From the NCBI GenBank assembly GCA_002900995.3, contig CM035309.1, forward strand, positions 3,168,389 to 3,232,388: a DNA stretch of 64,000 nucleotides, written 5' to 3'. The notes under the pieces are model-generated. The model was given only the letters and a program-made list of their open reading frames with translations, was not told the origin of the DNA and made no database searches. Positions 23,281-33,478 of this stretch are shown here, one piece after another. Numbering within the stretch: position 1 is the first letter of the stretch; the number at the start of each line of letters is the position of its first letter. The translations under genes were made by a program, and so were the position numbers. The DNA comes from Ganoderma boninense (taxonomy: Eukaryota; Basidiomycota; Agaricomycetes; Polyporales; Polyporaceae).

Positions 23281-23483
23281 TCTTTGCTTATGCCTCCCGG
23301 GGTTGGCGTCCTCGCGCGGGGCTCGGTTGAGTCGAACGGGCTCAGAGAGTGAGGTCTGGGCGTCAACGAGGTGTGTTGAGGTCCAAAGCGCAAGCGCGGG
23401 CTACTCGCAGCGGAGCGGCGGCCAAACCTGTCCGGGATGGAGCAGGAGGAGGCCGCCCCGAGACGGAGCAGCAGACGCAGGCC
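23281..23483. repeat. 203-bp split direct repeat, inner copy
   Basis: Second copy of 22623-22825. It ends 72 bp downstream (in ORF orientation) of the RT ORF stop codon. Confidence 0.9.
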
Positions 23484-23555
23484 ATAGAGAGAGAGCCTTG
23501 GAGAGCCGGAGGAATGGGAGAGGCGATGTGCGGATGCGGCCAAAGAAAGTGTGGG

Positions 23556-26018
23556 TTAATGGATTGTGACAGTGGGGCGGGTACCAGAGGGAAGGCTGCC
23601 GTCAACGTGGTGGCGCTTCGGGCTGGGCTTATGCTGAAGATAGGGTGCAAGGTCGAAGAGACGCTGGTACTGGAATCGTGATGCAGCATCGGCCAAGGAG
23701 TTAGTACTGCCGGGGATCCACTGAGACTCAAAGGTGAAGTCGAAGCGGCACGAGAGGGAGAGGAACTGTCGGAGGAGCTCCATCATTGGCTCAGATCGGA
23801 TTGTGAGATTCGACAGGGCTGCGTGAACGTCCGTGTTGTCGGTGTGGAAGAGGACGTGGCCGCCACGAAGATGGTCACCCCAGCAAAGAATTGCATAGAT
23901 GATGGCGTAGAACTCCTTGAATTTGATGTCGCGATGCTGATAGCGGCGCGGGATCCGGACCGCAAACCACATGTCCTGGAGGATGCCGCCAGCCCCCTTT
24001 GTTCCACTGGCGTCCGTGTGGATGGCGATCTGCGGGCGAGCAGGGTCGATGATCGCAATACCGTTCCAACGTGTGGCGAGGTTGAGCCACCATGAGATGT
24101 CCCGGCGCACGGGCCTGGGTATGTGCCGGTGAGCGTAGGGTGAAGTGAAGGAGGCCATGAAGTTGAAGAGGGAGCGGATGAATGCTCGAGAAAAGGGGAT
24201 GACGAGGGAGCAGAACTGCAGGTACCCGGTGAGCTCCTGGAGCTCAAGCAGCTGACAGCGAGTGCGGCATTCCCAGGAGCGCAGGAGCTCCAAGAGGTAG
24301 GAGAGCTTGTCTGGGGGCAGGCGAGCTTCCATAGCCTGAGAGTCGAGGGCGATGCCGAGAAAGTCGATCAGAGTTGTTGGACCGTCGACCTTGGAGAGCT
24401 GGAAGCGCAGACCTAGCGCTGTTCCAAGGCTGAGGGTCCACTCAAGTGCATGATGGACTAGGGAGGGCTGGGTGGATGGTGAGAAGATCTGCAAGAAGTC
24501 GTCAAGCAGATGACGGATGAAGGCGGGGAGGTGGCGGTCGAGTATCCAGTGCAGGGCTTCAGAGAAAAGATTGAAGATGTAAGGCGCAGAGCGGAGGCCG
24601 AAGGTGAGCACGACGTGGTAGTAGAATTCTCCGAGCCAGGTGAAGCCCAGTAAGGGCCAGTCCGCAGGTCGAACCGGGATCTGGCGGAATGCCTGTTCGA
24701 GGTCGAGCTTGACCATCATGGAGCCCCGGCCTGAGGTTCGCAAAGCGTCCACGGCGGATCGGAAGGTTTCGTAGATGATCGAAGCCTCGGAGTCGGGTAC
24801 GCCGTCATTGACTGAGGTGCCGCGGGGCCAGGAGAGGTGGTGGATGACGCGAAGCTTTGACGAGCGTTTGCGAGCGGCCACGCCCAGAGGGGACGAGCGG
24901 AAGTTGTTGAATGGTGGGATTGGGAAGGGACCATGAACGCGGCCCTTCGCCAATTGAAGCTGGAGATCAGCCGCCACCACTGTGCTGTGTTCAAACGCCG
25001 AGCAGAGGTTCTGAGAAGACTGGGACGCAGTACGATCACCTGAGAAGCCGATGTTTGCACCGTAGTCCATGATCTGGAGTAGGGCCTCGACAAAAGTTGA
25101 GTCTGGGTAGTCGCGCAGGTAGTAGGCCCACGCATCGCGGTTTAGCTGGGTGTGGACACGAGGGGCACTGGTGACGGAGTCGCGACGCGCGATGTTAGCA
25201 CGTGGGATGGTGTTAGGTCGTGGTGGAGGGTGGAATGCCGGTGGAAACTCGGAAGTGTGGGGCAGGTGCGCGAAGGCGGGTCGCGGCTCAGAAGGTGCTA
25301 AGGATGTAGTGGGTGGCGCAGCGTACTCGGGGAGGAGCAAGGGCTCGGCGCGTGTCACGGTGGGAATGGAGGCCTGCGGGGGCGCGATCCGGGGAATGTC
25401 AAGGTATGAGGATGCCTGGGACTCGACGGAGAGGAGCTGCGGTGCGGGGCTGAGCTCGGCATGTGGAGGGGCGTGGGTGCCATAGGTCGCAGTGTGGCGG
25501 GGTCGAAATCGTTTCGAGCGCTGCCGCCGTTGGTGAGAGGCTTTGTTAGGGTTGTGGCGGGTAAAGGATGTCGTGAGGGGTCGACGAGTGGCGGCGAGTG
25601 GCGGACCGGCCGGGTGCCGAGAATCTGAGAGTGCGTCGGTGGTTTCTTGCGTTCTGAATAACCGGGAGCGTTGGCGTCGCCCGTTCGGCTTACGCGTGAA
25701 GGGAGAGGGAAGGTTTACGAGGCCGTAGCCGTGGGCTATGGCTCGGGCCGTCGTGAGTGAAAGAAATTGCGAGCGCCGTGGAAGACGGCGGCTGCGAGCA
25801 GAGCATGAGACGACACATGCGTGAGGGACATCGAAGGGAATGCGTACCTGCGAGCAGAGCATGAGACGACGACGGCTCAGCTGCTGCTCGCAGGAGCTAC
25901 ATATATTAGTAGTAATACAAAGAGAGCTTTGCTCCCGCCGCGTGAGGTGGCGGCGAGGACAAAGCGCCGTGAGGAGGTGGCGCCGCGAGGCGGCGCGGCT
26001 GTCTCGTGCGCATTGCAA
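23556..26018 (-). CDS. reverse transcriptase-RNase H polyprotein of the DIRS-type element
   Basis: Uninterrupted 820-codon frame. Residues 1 to about 87 lie in the 295-bp terminal repeat, so the true start may be later, although the next Met is only near residue 317. Residues 100-290 are basic and proline-rich, gag-like or linker. RT spans about 360-560, with MVKLDLEQAFRQIPV (first catalytic Asp), TFGLRSAPYIF and the LLDDFLQIF form of the catalytic box. RNase H follows at about 660-780 with its four acidic residues recognisable in IHTDASG, KEFYAII, FHTDNTD and SLADAASR. The DD box preceded by Leu and the link to RNase H fit DIRS/Ngaro polymerases. The frame ends soon after RNase H, with no recombinase. 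Enzymatic residues look intact. Confidence 0.85.
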   Translation of the reverse strand: MQCARDSRAASRRHLLTALCPRRHLTRREQSSLCITTNICSSCEQQLSRRRLMLCSQVRIPFDVPHACVVSCSARSRRLPRRSQFLSLTTARAIAHGYGLVNLPSPFTRKPNGRRQRSRLFRTQETTDALSDSRHPAGPPLAATRRPLTTSFTRHNPNKASHQRRQRSKRFRPRHTATYGTHAPPHAELSPAPQLLSVESQASSYLDIPRIAPPQASIPTVTRAEPLLLPEYAAPPTTSLAPSEPRPAFAHLPHTSEFPPAFHPPPRPNTIPRANIARRDSVTSAPRVHTQLNRDAWAYYLRDYPDSTFVEALLQIMDYGANIGFSGDRTASQSSQNLCSAFEHSTVVAADLQLQLAKGRVHGPFPIPPFNNFRSSPLGVAARKRSSKLRVIHHLSWPRGTSVNDGVPDSEASIIYETFRSAVDALRTSGRGSMMVKLDLEQAFRQIPVRPADWPLLGFTWLGEFYYHVVLTFGLRSAPYIFNLFSEALHWILDRHLPAFIRHLLDDFLQIFSPSTQPSLVHHALEWTLSLGTALGLRFQLSKVDGPTTLIDFLGIALDSQAMEARLPPDKLSYLLELLRSWECRTRCQLLELQELTGYLQFCSLVIPFSRAFIRSLFNFMASFTSPYAHRHIPRPVRRDISWWLNLATRWNGIAIIDPARPQIAIHTDASGTKGAGGILQDMWFAVRIPRRYQHRDIKFKEFYAIIYAILCWGDHLRGGHVLFHTDNTDVHAALSNLTIRSEPMMELLRQFLSLSCRFDFTFESQWIPGSTNSLADAASRFQYQRLFDLAPYLQHKPSPKRHHVDGSLPSGTRPTVTIH

Positions 26019-26051
26019 AGACCCCGAACTTCATAAATGAAGTTCGCAACA
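25757..26051. repeat. 295-bp split direct repeat, outer copy
   Basis: Outer 5-prime repeat of the element (ORF orientation), matching 22986-23280. The ORF start codon lies inside it. Confidence 0.9.
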
Positions 26052-26749
26052 AGCTCGAGGAGGGCGCTCGGAAAATACCGCAGAGCCACGTCATTGAGCG
26101 CCCCAAAATATTGCATGACTGCTCGCCGTCGCCAAGTTCACTCAACTCTCCTCTGAGTCCCCATGCATAGCTTTCGACAGCCCTCATGCTGCCAGTACCG
26201 TTCGTCCATCCATGGCCCTTCAGATTATTCTCCTTTCCGGTGACTCTTGGGCGTTGGTGCCATGGACGACGCCTCTTCGAACCGGCGGCACCCGACTTGG
26301 GTCTCGATGTCCAGACTCCGGGAGGTTGAAGAAGGATGGATGTTCTTAAGTGCGCACTCTTCTCAAAGTCTTGGCACATTGAACCTCAATATTGATCTTA
26401 TTTTCTCTGCAATTCATCGGAACACAACGTTCGTTAAGTGAGTGCTGCCCCGTGATACTCGGCAACTTTGGCGCAGTGCACTCGTACAGTTGCATGTGCA
26501 TGATTCAACTCAATACTAGAGGGCGGTCCGAGTACTCGGCCAACAGGGACCGTCGCGCTAGTTCTGTCTTGCCGAACGCTCAATGTCTTCTGGCCGTCCT
26601 GCTGCATGATCGACTGCTTCCGCCCCGCAGCTAGACGGCAAAGACAAAGTCGACCCTAATTATCCGTTATAAAGCCCACTGCACGTGGCTCAGCAACCCC
26701 CTTCCGCACATCCTGCGAGGGAACACTTGGCCTTCCAACTTCTCCCAGC
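26052..26749. other. spacer between DIRS-type element and secreted gene 6
   Basis: No gene recognised. The first 60 bp include the ACCGCAGAGCCACGTCATTG block shared with about 15050. Upstream of paralogue 6, TTATAAAG near 26668 is a possible TATA element about 80 bp before the ATG, in place of TTAAATAG. Confidence 0.45.
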
Positions 26750-27633
26750 ATGCACTTCCCTCTCGTCCCCGTCGCTGTCGTGCTCGCTGCTCTTGCTCGC
26801 ACCGTCGTGGGAGAATCGCACACCGTTCGCTTCGACAACCGGCAAGCAACGTCCTCCCTTTGACCACAGTTATGCCCGCTGATTTGCTTCTTTCTGCGAC
26901 AGCTGTGGCTTCGGGACGGTGAGTATCAAAACCGTATTCGTATGTGCGGAGATGTTGCTAATCCTTTTCCCCCTAACTCAAGCCAACTCTCATCCAGGGT
27001 CCTAGCGTACTCTCAACCGGGGCCGACTTCACTTCCAGCGGCCCTCTCATTGAGGCCATCGCGTAAATTCTCCTTAGCTCTACTGCGCGCCTCTTCCCTC
27101 ATCTGTTGATACCCTGCGTAGTTATTTGCAGACAGGTTCGTTCTCCCGCATAAACTAGAACGATGCGTCGCAGATACTCAACTTACCGCTTTTTCCATCA
27201 TACTAAGGGAGTTGCGGGTTCAACGGCGAGAACTGCACGCTCGTCGAGACGACGCTCGTGAACCCGACTTCGCCCGGCTCGTTCACATCGTCCGATATCA
27301 ACCTCACCCCACCGCACGCCTTCAGCGTCACGACGGGCTTCGGGTGGGTCCTGGCTTAATACGTTGACTGCATGAGGATGAAGTTCGCTGACCGGGGGGT
27401 GGGGGCGCATGTAGGTACTTCAACGGATGCGACGGCGACGGCGCAGACTGCGACAACCCGGAGTGCCCCGCCGCTTCTCACAGCCCTGGCGGCGAGTTTC
27501 CCCAGATACCATGCTCAGCGGATAACGTGAGCGCCCGGATATGCGTCGCATCGAGAGCGCGTCGGTCGTTCGTGGTATATGCTGATGGTTTTCTTTTCTG
27601 CAGGTGAACTTAGCCATTACGTTCTGTGACTAG
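26750..27633 (+). CDS. secreted eight-cysteine 'glycopeptide'/thaumatin-like protein, paralogue 6
   Basis: Seven exons. The signal peptide is MHFPLVPVAVVLAALARTVV, then GESHTVRFDNR, microexon CGFGT, PTLIQGPSVLSTGADFTSSG, YLQTG, SCGFNGENCTLVETTLVNPT, then an altered loop SPGSFTSSDINLTPPHAFS. These are followed by YFNGCDGDGADCDNPECPAA and VNLAITFCD with stop. Eight cysteines are kept and all junctions are GT-AG. The loop between the ENCT and IxPPHxFS motifs is the most variable part of the family; here it has an extra Phe-Thr. It is intact by inspection and tandem with paralogue 7 about 0.6 kb downstream. Confidence 0.74.
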
Positions 27634-28260
27634 GCGTGAATTCCGGGAGCCCGGACTCGGGTGATGGTGTGGCGGAAATCGGAGAAGCAGCATGTTGACT
27701 GAGAATGCCGTACTTTCCCCTAGATATTTTGTTCGCATAGCGCAACGAACGGTCGTCCTGTTTCCTTCGAAGTCCGAGCCTGACAACAGCCATCGTTGGA
27801 ATGGATGGTGGACAGGCCTCTCAGACTTCACCGGCTGGTGCCTCAGGCTGCCATGCGGCTCCAGACCTGGGGTGGATGTACGAGAATAGGTCGAGAGGGA
27901 GCTGGAGACGCACAGCACCAGCTTCGATCTGCCAACCTGGCGCCATGTGGGACCGCGAACCTCAGATGGCCAGTAGATGTTCCCGAGAAGACAATCCAGC
28001 GCCAGGCAGCACAATAGCCTGACGCCTAGGCCTCCGATCGCCGTCTCCGGGCGCGTCCGTGGTCAATCGTAAGTTACGATTTAGTCCCGGAGTTGCTAGG
28101 AGCTCTCAGCGGACATGCTCACCTCGTGGTCTAGCCTCAGCTACGAACGGCGGCCCCTCGTGCAAATGCGTTTAAAGAGCCGATGTCGGATGATATGTCG
28201 AGGGTGTCGCGTCCGTCCTTCTACCACCAGTGCTGATCACACCAGGCTCCACTACACTAC
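27634..28260. other. intergenic between secreted genes 6 and 7
   Basis: No gene recognised. It carries the conserved downstream block at 27921-27951 (GCTTCGATCTGCCAACCTGG) shared with the 3-prime flanks of paralogues 3 and 5. Confidence 0.5.
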
Positions 28261-29069
28261 ATGTACGCGAGGTATCTTGCAACGTCTCTGGCTGTTCTCT
28301 CGAGCTTGATACTTTCCGTCCGAGGGGAGACCCATACAATCCATTTCGACAACCGGTGGGTCGAGGATGCCGGAACATCGACGCATTGCAAAGCTAACTT
28401 GAGTGCTTGATACAGGTGTGGATTCGGTACAGTAAGACCAGGACTCCACGCTCCGACGGGACCTGTGAACTGAATTGGAGATCTTTTCTTCAGCCCACCC
28501 TCGTGTCTAATGGCACCATTCTGTCCACTGGGGCAGACGCCACCGTCAATGGTCCCCTCAACGCAGTAGCGTGAGTGCTCCTTCAATATTGCACTATTCG
28601 CCTCCATACTACTGTCCTTAACACAACTGTATGCGGCATAGGTACCTGCAGACAGGTAACGTGTCCTATGAACCATGCCCCGACCCGCTCTCACGCTCAC
28701 ACATCCCTCGTCAGGCGCGTGCGGCCTCAACGGCGAGAACTGCACCACCGTCGACATCTCGCTCGCGAACTCGGACCCCAGCGACCCCGGATCCGGATCG
28801 TCCGTAGCCATCGACCTGTTTCCGCCCCACGCGTTCAGCGCGACGACGGGGTTCGGATACTACGACGGCTGCGACGGGACTGGCGAGCACTGCACCAGCG
28901 CCACCTGTCCACTCTCCGTAGGGCCTCCGTCGGGGAAGCCCACTTCGGTCGTGTGCACGACGGACAACGTACGTACTATGTGCTGCAGTACGGACACTGT
29001 ATGCGGACACGTTCTAACTGGCTTGCTTTACACCGATAGGTGAACGTAGCGATCACGTTTTGTGATTGA
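28261..29069 (+). CDS. secreted eight-cysteine 'glycopeptide'/thaumatin-like protein, paralogue 7 (intron lost)
   Basis: The signal peptide is MYARYLATSLAVLSSLILSV, then RGETHTIHFDNR and microexon CGFGT. Next are PTLVSNGTILSTGADATVNG, YLQTG, then one long exon with ACGLNGENCTTVDISLANSD, PSDPGSGSSVAIDLFPPHAFS and, without interruption, GFGYYDGCDGTGEHCTSATC. The last exon is VNVAITFCD and stop. The intron that splits GFG from YY(N/D)GC in every other copy is absent, so this gene has six exons. That suggests precise intron loss. It is also the most divergent plus-strand copy in sequence (NGT sequon in exon 3, NCT in exon 5). Eight cysteines are kept. Confidence 0.73.
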
Positions 29070-29820
29070 AACTAAAGGTCGATGCGCCAGATAGGACAAG
29101 ACAGAGAGGGAACGAAAACTGCATGGAACGAATTCGGGATGTAGTAAAGTAAAGTCTATGCAGGTGTGGGTGAAGGATGGGAAGAAGCATGTTGCCATGA
29201 AGATGAAGAATTGTATGACCGCCGCTTCAGCCATCGGAGCTGTGTACTAGTGCTGCTGCTGAACATGACTGCCGGCGAGCGGCATCAGAAGCCACTCGTC
29301 GATCTCTATCGCTGGCCAAGCCAGTCCCACTGGCATTAATCCGAGGAGCAAGTTGAAGGTGATATTATTGTACGCGTACCCTAAGCATAAAGTAAAAAAT
29401 GCCATTTACTGGCAGATCCAGCACGAGGACAGACCGTAACGCTCCGCCGGATCCAATACCACCGGAGAAAGCCTGTGCTATTGGCGCACCCGGGCCCATA
29501 CCGTCAGCATGCGACGCAAGGCCGCTCAGCGATGCTATTGCGACCCCGGGCGATACGTCGGGAATCGGAGTTGTGCGCGGCCGTTGACGATCGACGTCAC
29601 CCCCCGGGCCTCAATGTTAGACACTAGCACTTGCGGTAGCAAGGCCTAGACGGGGAGACATAGGTGGGAAATGCAGGCGAAGAAAAGAGCGGCGTTGGAT
29701 TGGAAGGAACGGGAGGGAGGAGGGTGTGTCTAGCGGCAGCGGGTAGCCTGAGAGTGGAGCGAGAACGAAGGAGGGGGCCACAGCGTGGACAGGCCGGGGG
29801 CTGCGAACGCGAACGACGGT
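29070..29820. other. intergenic between the secreted-gene block and the first DUF6534-type gene
   Basis: Convergent 3-prime ends (plus-strand secreted gene 7, minus-strand membrane protein). No gene, terminator motif or repeat was recognised. Confidence 0.45.
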
Positions 29821-32351
29821 CTATGCCATGCTGCCATTACTCGGTGTCCGTCCGCGCTTGGCCTCATGACGACGGTGCGCATCCAACTCGTCGTAGTCCG
29901 TCGTCACCTCCTGGTGCACCTTCAGCTCGATCGCGGTCGGGACCGGGAACGCCTGTCACCATCATCAGTAAAATTCGTCGTCAGCACTCGTCCGGGGGTC
30001 TGATGGGAGAGAGGTGGGGGGAGGGGAAGGGGTCGAACCTACCGGCAAGGTTGTATGCGGACGCACGGCAGCTGAGAACGTGCGGAAGTTGGTCGTCATT
30101 TCGTCCTCGACTACGCTCGAATGGAGGGACTTGCGGGTGTTCAGTCTGCAAGTAACGGCACGAATCATGAGTCAATGCTGAGTTCTCGGACTAGCGGACT
30201 GGATGGTGGGAGAAAGAGCAGGAGCAGGAGGACTTACGCTACGAGGAACGTGTTCGCGTACACTGGGGTGACACGGCGGCGCGACATGTGACATGTCAGA
30301 CTCAGAGGGTGGACGGCTGGAAATATGCAGACTCGAGAATTGGACGTACACTTGGTGAGGATACACGAGAGCGCGGTGTAAATGAAGTTCTTGGGCATTG
30401 CGATGGACTGTCGTAGAGAACGCGAAGTCAGGCATGGGCATGCATGCGAGGAGGGTGTATGGTGTATAAGGGAAGCTAATAGCCCGAAGAACTCACAAAT
30501 GCGACATTGAGAATGTGGACGACACTACGGCGCCCCCGGGCGATATTATGAGCGAACCCAGTACTCCTAGAGCAAACAGCTGGCATCACCTATTGAGAGC
30601 ACCTATCAAAGAGAAATCAGCCTCAGCCTCAACGTTGCGACAGCAGCGGCATCGTGACAGCGACGAGTGTGGCCGGCTCCGCCTAAATCGCAGGTGCAGG
30701 AGCGCACATACCCATGACAAATAAACGTACGCTTACCTGTGCTAATGGCGTATGCGATTAGAACTTCGAGCATAGAGTCCGTTCTAGTGCTTGGCAGTCA
30801 GCAGTGGTGTCCGGCTCTCGTGGAGGCACTGGAGCCGAGGCCCGACAACTGAGACGTGAGCGCGTACCCTTTCATCCCCGTGCGGCTGTTGCGGAGGACG
30901 TAGATGAGCGTGAACGTGAGGATGATGTCGCCCGACATCTGCATCGACGATCCGGCGCTGGCGAGCCACTGGAGAGCAAGACAGGAAGAGAGGGTGTGAG
31001 CTTGTCGCGAGGTCTGTACGCGGGAAATTACAGTGGCACGCACCGACCACTTGAGCCCCTCTGTGAAGTTGGCGCATTCGAACCTGCACCGGGAGCACGC
31101 ATAAACATGGGGAAGGGGTGTCAGGGCGATGCGACATACAGCTTGGCCCCGAGGGCTATGCGAAATAAGCGGGTCAGTTGGGTGGGACAAGGCAAAGGAA
31201 GGCGCTGATCCTCACCTCCGTAGAATGCTGCAACGGGGGGAATGTGGGAATGAAGTCAAGCGGGAGGCTGTAGCGAGGCACCGTCGGGGGAGGTGCTTAC
31301 CTACGTTGCTCACGTTAAAGATGAACTGTCTCGACAATGAGTCTTCCGGGCTGTGCAGGTGGTTGTACTAGAGCAGACATACCGCGACGACGACTAAAAG
31401 CTTGAACTTCGGCGCAACTGCGGCATAGGATGTGTGTCAGTGTGAGACGGTGATGAGAACAGTGGGGTACTTACATAACCATACTCTCCGAACGAAAAAT
31501 CTGCGGATACAAATCACCGACAGTCAGGAGCAAACAGATGGACGAGGATGACCGATGACTAACGTTTGTGATATCAGCGCTGCCATGGGCTATTGAGGGC
31601 GATCATTAAACGGTCAGTCGTACCAGCTCAATGGAGAGATGGCTCACGGCTGTGCAGGGCAGCAGCTTGAGAGAGTCAAAGGTCAAAGGTGAGCATGACC
31701 ATCCGTCTTGAGCATGCACGTACTTGTACTTACGCTGAAGGACCTACGAAGCGAGGTTACAGAAGGGTGAATCGGCAAGGGCGTGAAACGAAGCTCACCA
31801 GACAGGCTTCTGTAGAAGGAAATACGTCGGTTCCCAGTACTTTTCGACAAGGTAGAAATATCTGAGAGTTGGTCAGAACAGGGAATGCCCATAAATGAGT
31901 TTAGAATAAACGCACGCAAAGTGGAGAGTCAAAGCCGAAATGAACGTTTCAAGGACGCTAGAGCCCGGTGAGGCCTCGTGTAGATGATCTGCTCAAAGGG
32001 ATCAACTCACACCGTCGATACGACCTTGGAACGCGAGAACAGTCAGCTTTGAGACAGTACAGTCATGAATGCCCACTGGGATGCACACACCCAGATCTTG
32101 AGGAGCATCCGATCCTTCGAGTATTCGCGAAAGTATTGGTACATTTGATGGAACAGCAGTCCGTTGAGGCTGTTGGGGGGGAGGGGAGTTGGCGATACGT
32201 AATCTGCAGTAGCAGTGGAAGGAAGAACTCACAAGAGCGACGCCGCGACCGAGCCCACCAGCCAAGCCCCCATCGTATCTTCCACTGGAATTTGCGGAAT
32301 GCTGGTGAGCGAATCCGCTGCCGCTGTCGTACCACTCGTCCCGGAAGACAT
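29821..32351 (-). CDS. seven-helix DUF6534-type membrane protein, copy 1
   Basis: Minus strand, ATG at 32351 (MSSGTSGTTAAADSLTSIPQ...MGAWLVGSVAASLL) and stop at 29821. Exons follow the same pattern as the fully traced copy at 39731. LNGLLFHQMYQYFREY is followed by a 14-nt exon, then LETFISALTLHFA-like, YLVEKYWEPTYF, LLPCTA, PMAALISQT, FFVRRVWL, FAPKFKLLVVVA, FIFNVSNV, KLFECANFTEGLKWS and WLASAGSSMQMSGDIILTFT. The last exons give SIAMPKNFIYTALSCILTK, YANTFLVALNTR and a hydrophilic tail with ELKVHQEVTTDYDE. I see no frame break. The hydrophobic segments are consistent with about seven membrane helices. Such proteins are abundant in Agaricomycetes, with no established function. Copies 3 (39731) and 7 (55288) are its closest relatives. 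Confidence 0.78.
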
Positions 32352-33440
32352 CTCGAAAGGATGATCGACGAGGCCGAAGTAGGGAGCGAGAACGTAAAAG
32401 TGGCGCTGAAATGTTGCGCGGTGACGACAAGGCTAGGAAATAGAAGGGGACAAGCCAGCGATCGCAAGGCTGACTTCGGAGCCGATGTCTCTGGCCATAT
32501 ACCGCTGTAGAGGCGCCTGCAATCAGGTAAATTATATCCGCCACGGTTGACTGCGATCGCGAAACACACCGCTTAGAAGTGGAACGGTTTGAATGCGCTG
32601 GTAGGTTGCTAGGCAGCTTCCGAATTCATGGAATGCGGCTCCTCTCGACAGAGAGAACGTCCGACGGATGTGAACTGGGGAACTCCTCGGCGGTCGGGTG
32701 CATGGCAGGAATGATCAGAGATTCGGGTCCGTACGCTGGGAGAGCTGTTGAAGAGAATCAATCTTGAGAGCTGTGTACGCCTGCGAAAGGATCGACCTTC
32801 ATAATACGTCTTGGCACCCGCATGACGCTCGCGTCAGCAAGGGGTAAACCTATATAGAGTAAACCGGATTAGTAGGCCAAGCGGAGAATCTCAGGCACCA
32901 TACCGCGACCTGTTTGAAGGCTTTGGGGAAGCCGCGGGACGGGAATTCAGCGACGTTGAATACACCTTGCGTTACATTATAGACGCAGGTAAAACAGTGA
33001 TGGAACCAGGAGCACTGGTAGTACATACTGACCGGTGAAAGTATTAAGTAAAGCACAAGCAACGCCAGGTCATCCCATCGTCGACCAGGAGACCAGCGCT
33101 TGCCTTCCGGATAGGGCCGACATTCACGGATGAGGCCCACGGCGACCTTGCTCCCGAGTCCCGGCCATCATGCACGATATTCTTCCTTGCCTGGGGCTCC
33201 TCATATCGACCACTCCTCCGTATATGTCATATGTTCTGACACAAATCCTTATCCTCAGCCAGCAGGAATGTGGCCAACCTTTCGAAGAGTCAGTGTCGCA
33301 ATCTCGTACCTACCGGTTGCACTTCTGACTCTCAAGGATCCGTTTGCGTACGGGGCGGACTGCGGCACCCCGACGCGCATTATTCGATCTAAATTTCTTC
33401 GTGCTGCGAAGAAACTGTGTTACGGTGAGCATTGTTAAAT
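32352..33440. other. flank plus fragments of a minus-strand DUF6534-type gene
   Basis: No intact gene. About 32900-33130 on the minus strand gives scraps such as SRGFPKAFKQVA, comparable to the PKFKIIVIVA / KSFKHVALVA exon of the membrane-protein family. It is embedded in non-open sequence. I infer a decayed exon from a lost copy. Confidence 0.4.
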
Positions 33441-33478
33441 TGTTAATATGTGGCTTCCCCCCTTACCATTGGTCCTGC

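Larger units (their letters stand above)
22623..26051 (-). mobile_element. DIRS-order (Ngaro/PAT-like) retrotransposon with split direct repeats
   Basis: Read on the minus strand, the element is: 295-bp repeat (26051-25757), RT-RNase H ORF, 203-bp repeat (23483-23281), the 295-bp repeat again directly adjoining it (23280-22986), a 160-bp spacer, then the second 203-bp repeat (22825-22623). This is the A1-ORF-B1A2-B2 arrangement of split direct repeats, known from tyrosine-recombinase retrotransposons (PAT, Ngaro). It is unlike LTRs and has no visible target-site duplication. The repeat pairs look identical wherever I compared them, so the insertion is probably recent. No tyrosine recombinase frame is present between the ORF end (23556) and the 203-bp repeat, so this copy looks deleted for it and non-autonomous. 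Confidence 0.82.

Noticed and set aside
22623..26051. LTR retrotransposon
   Set aside because: The repeats are split and interleaved (A1-ORF-B1A2-B2) rather than flanking as LTRs, and no integrase or protease was seen.
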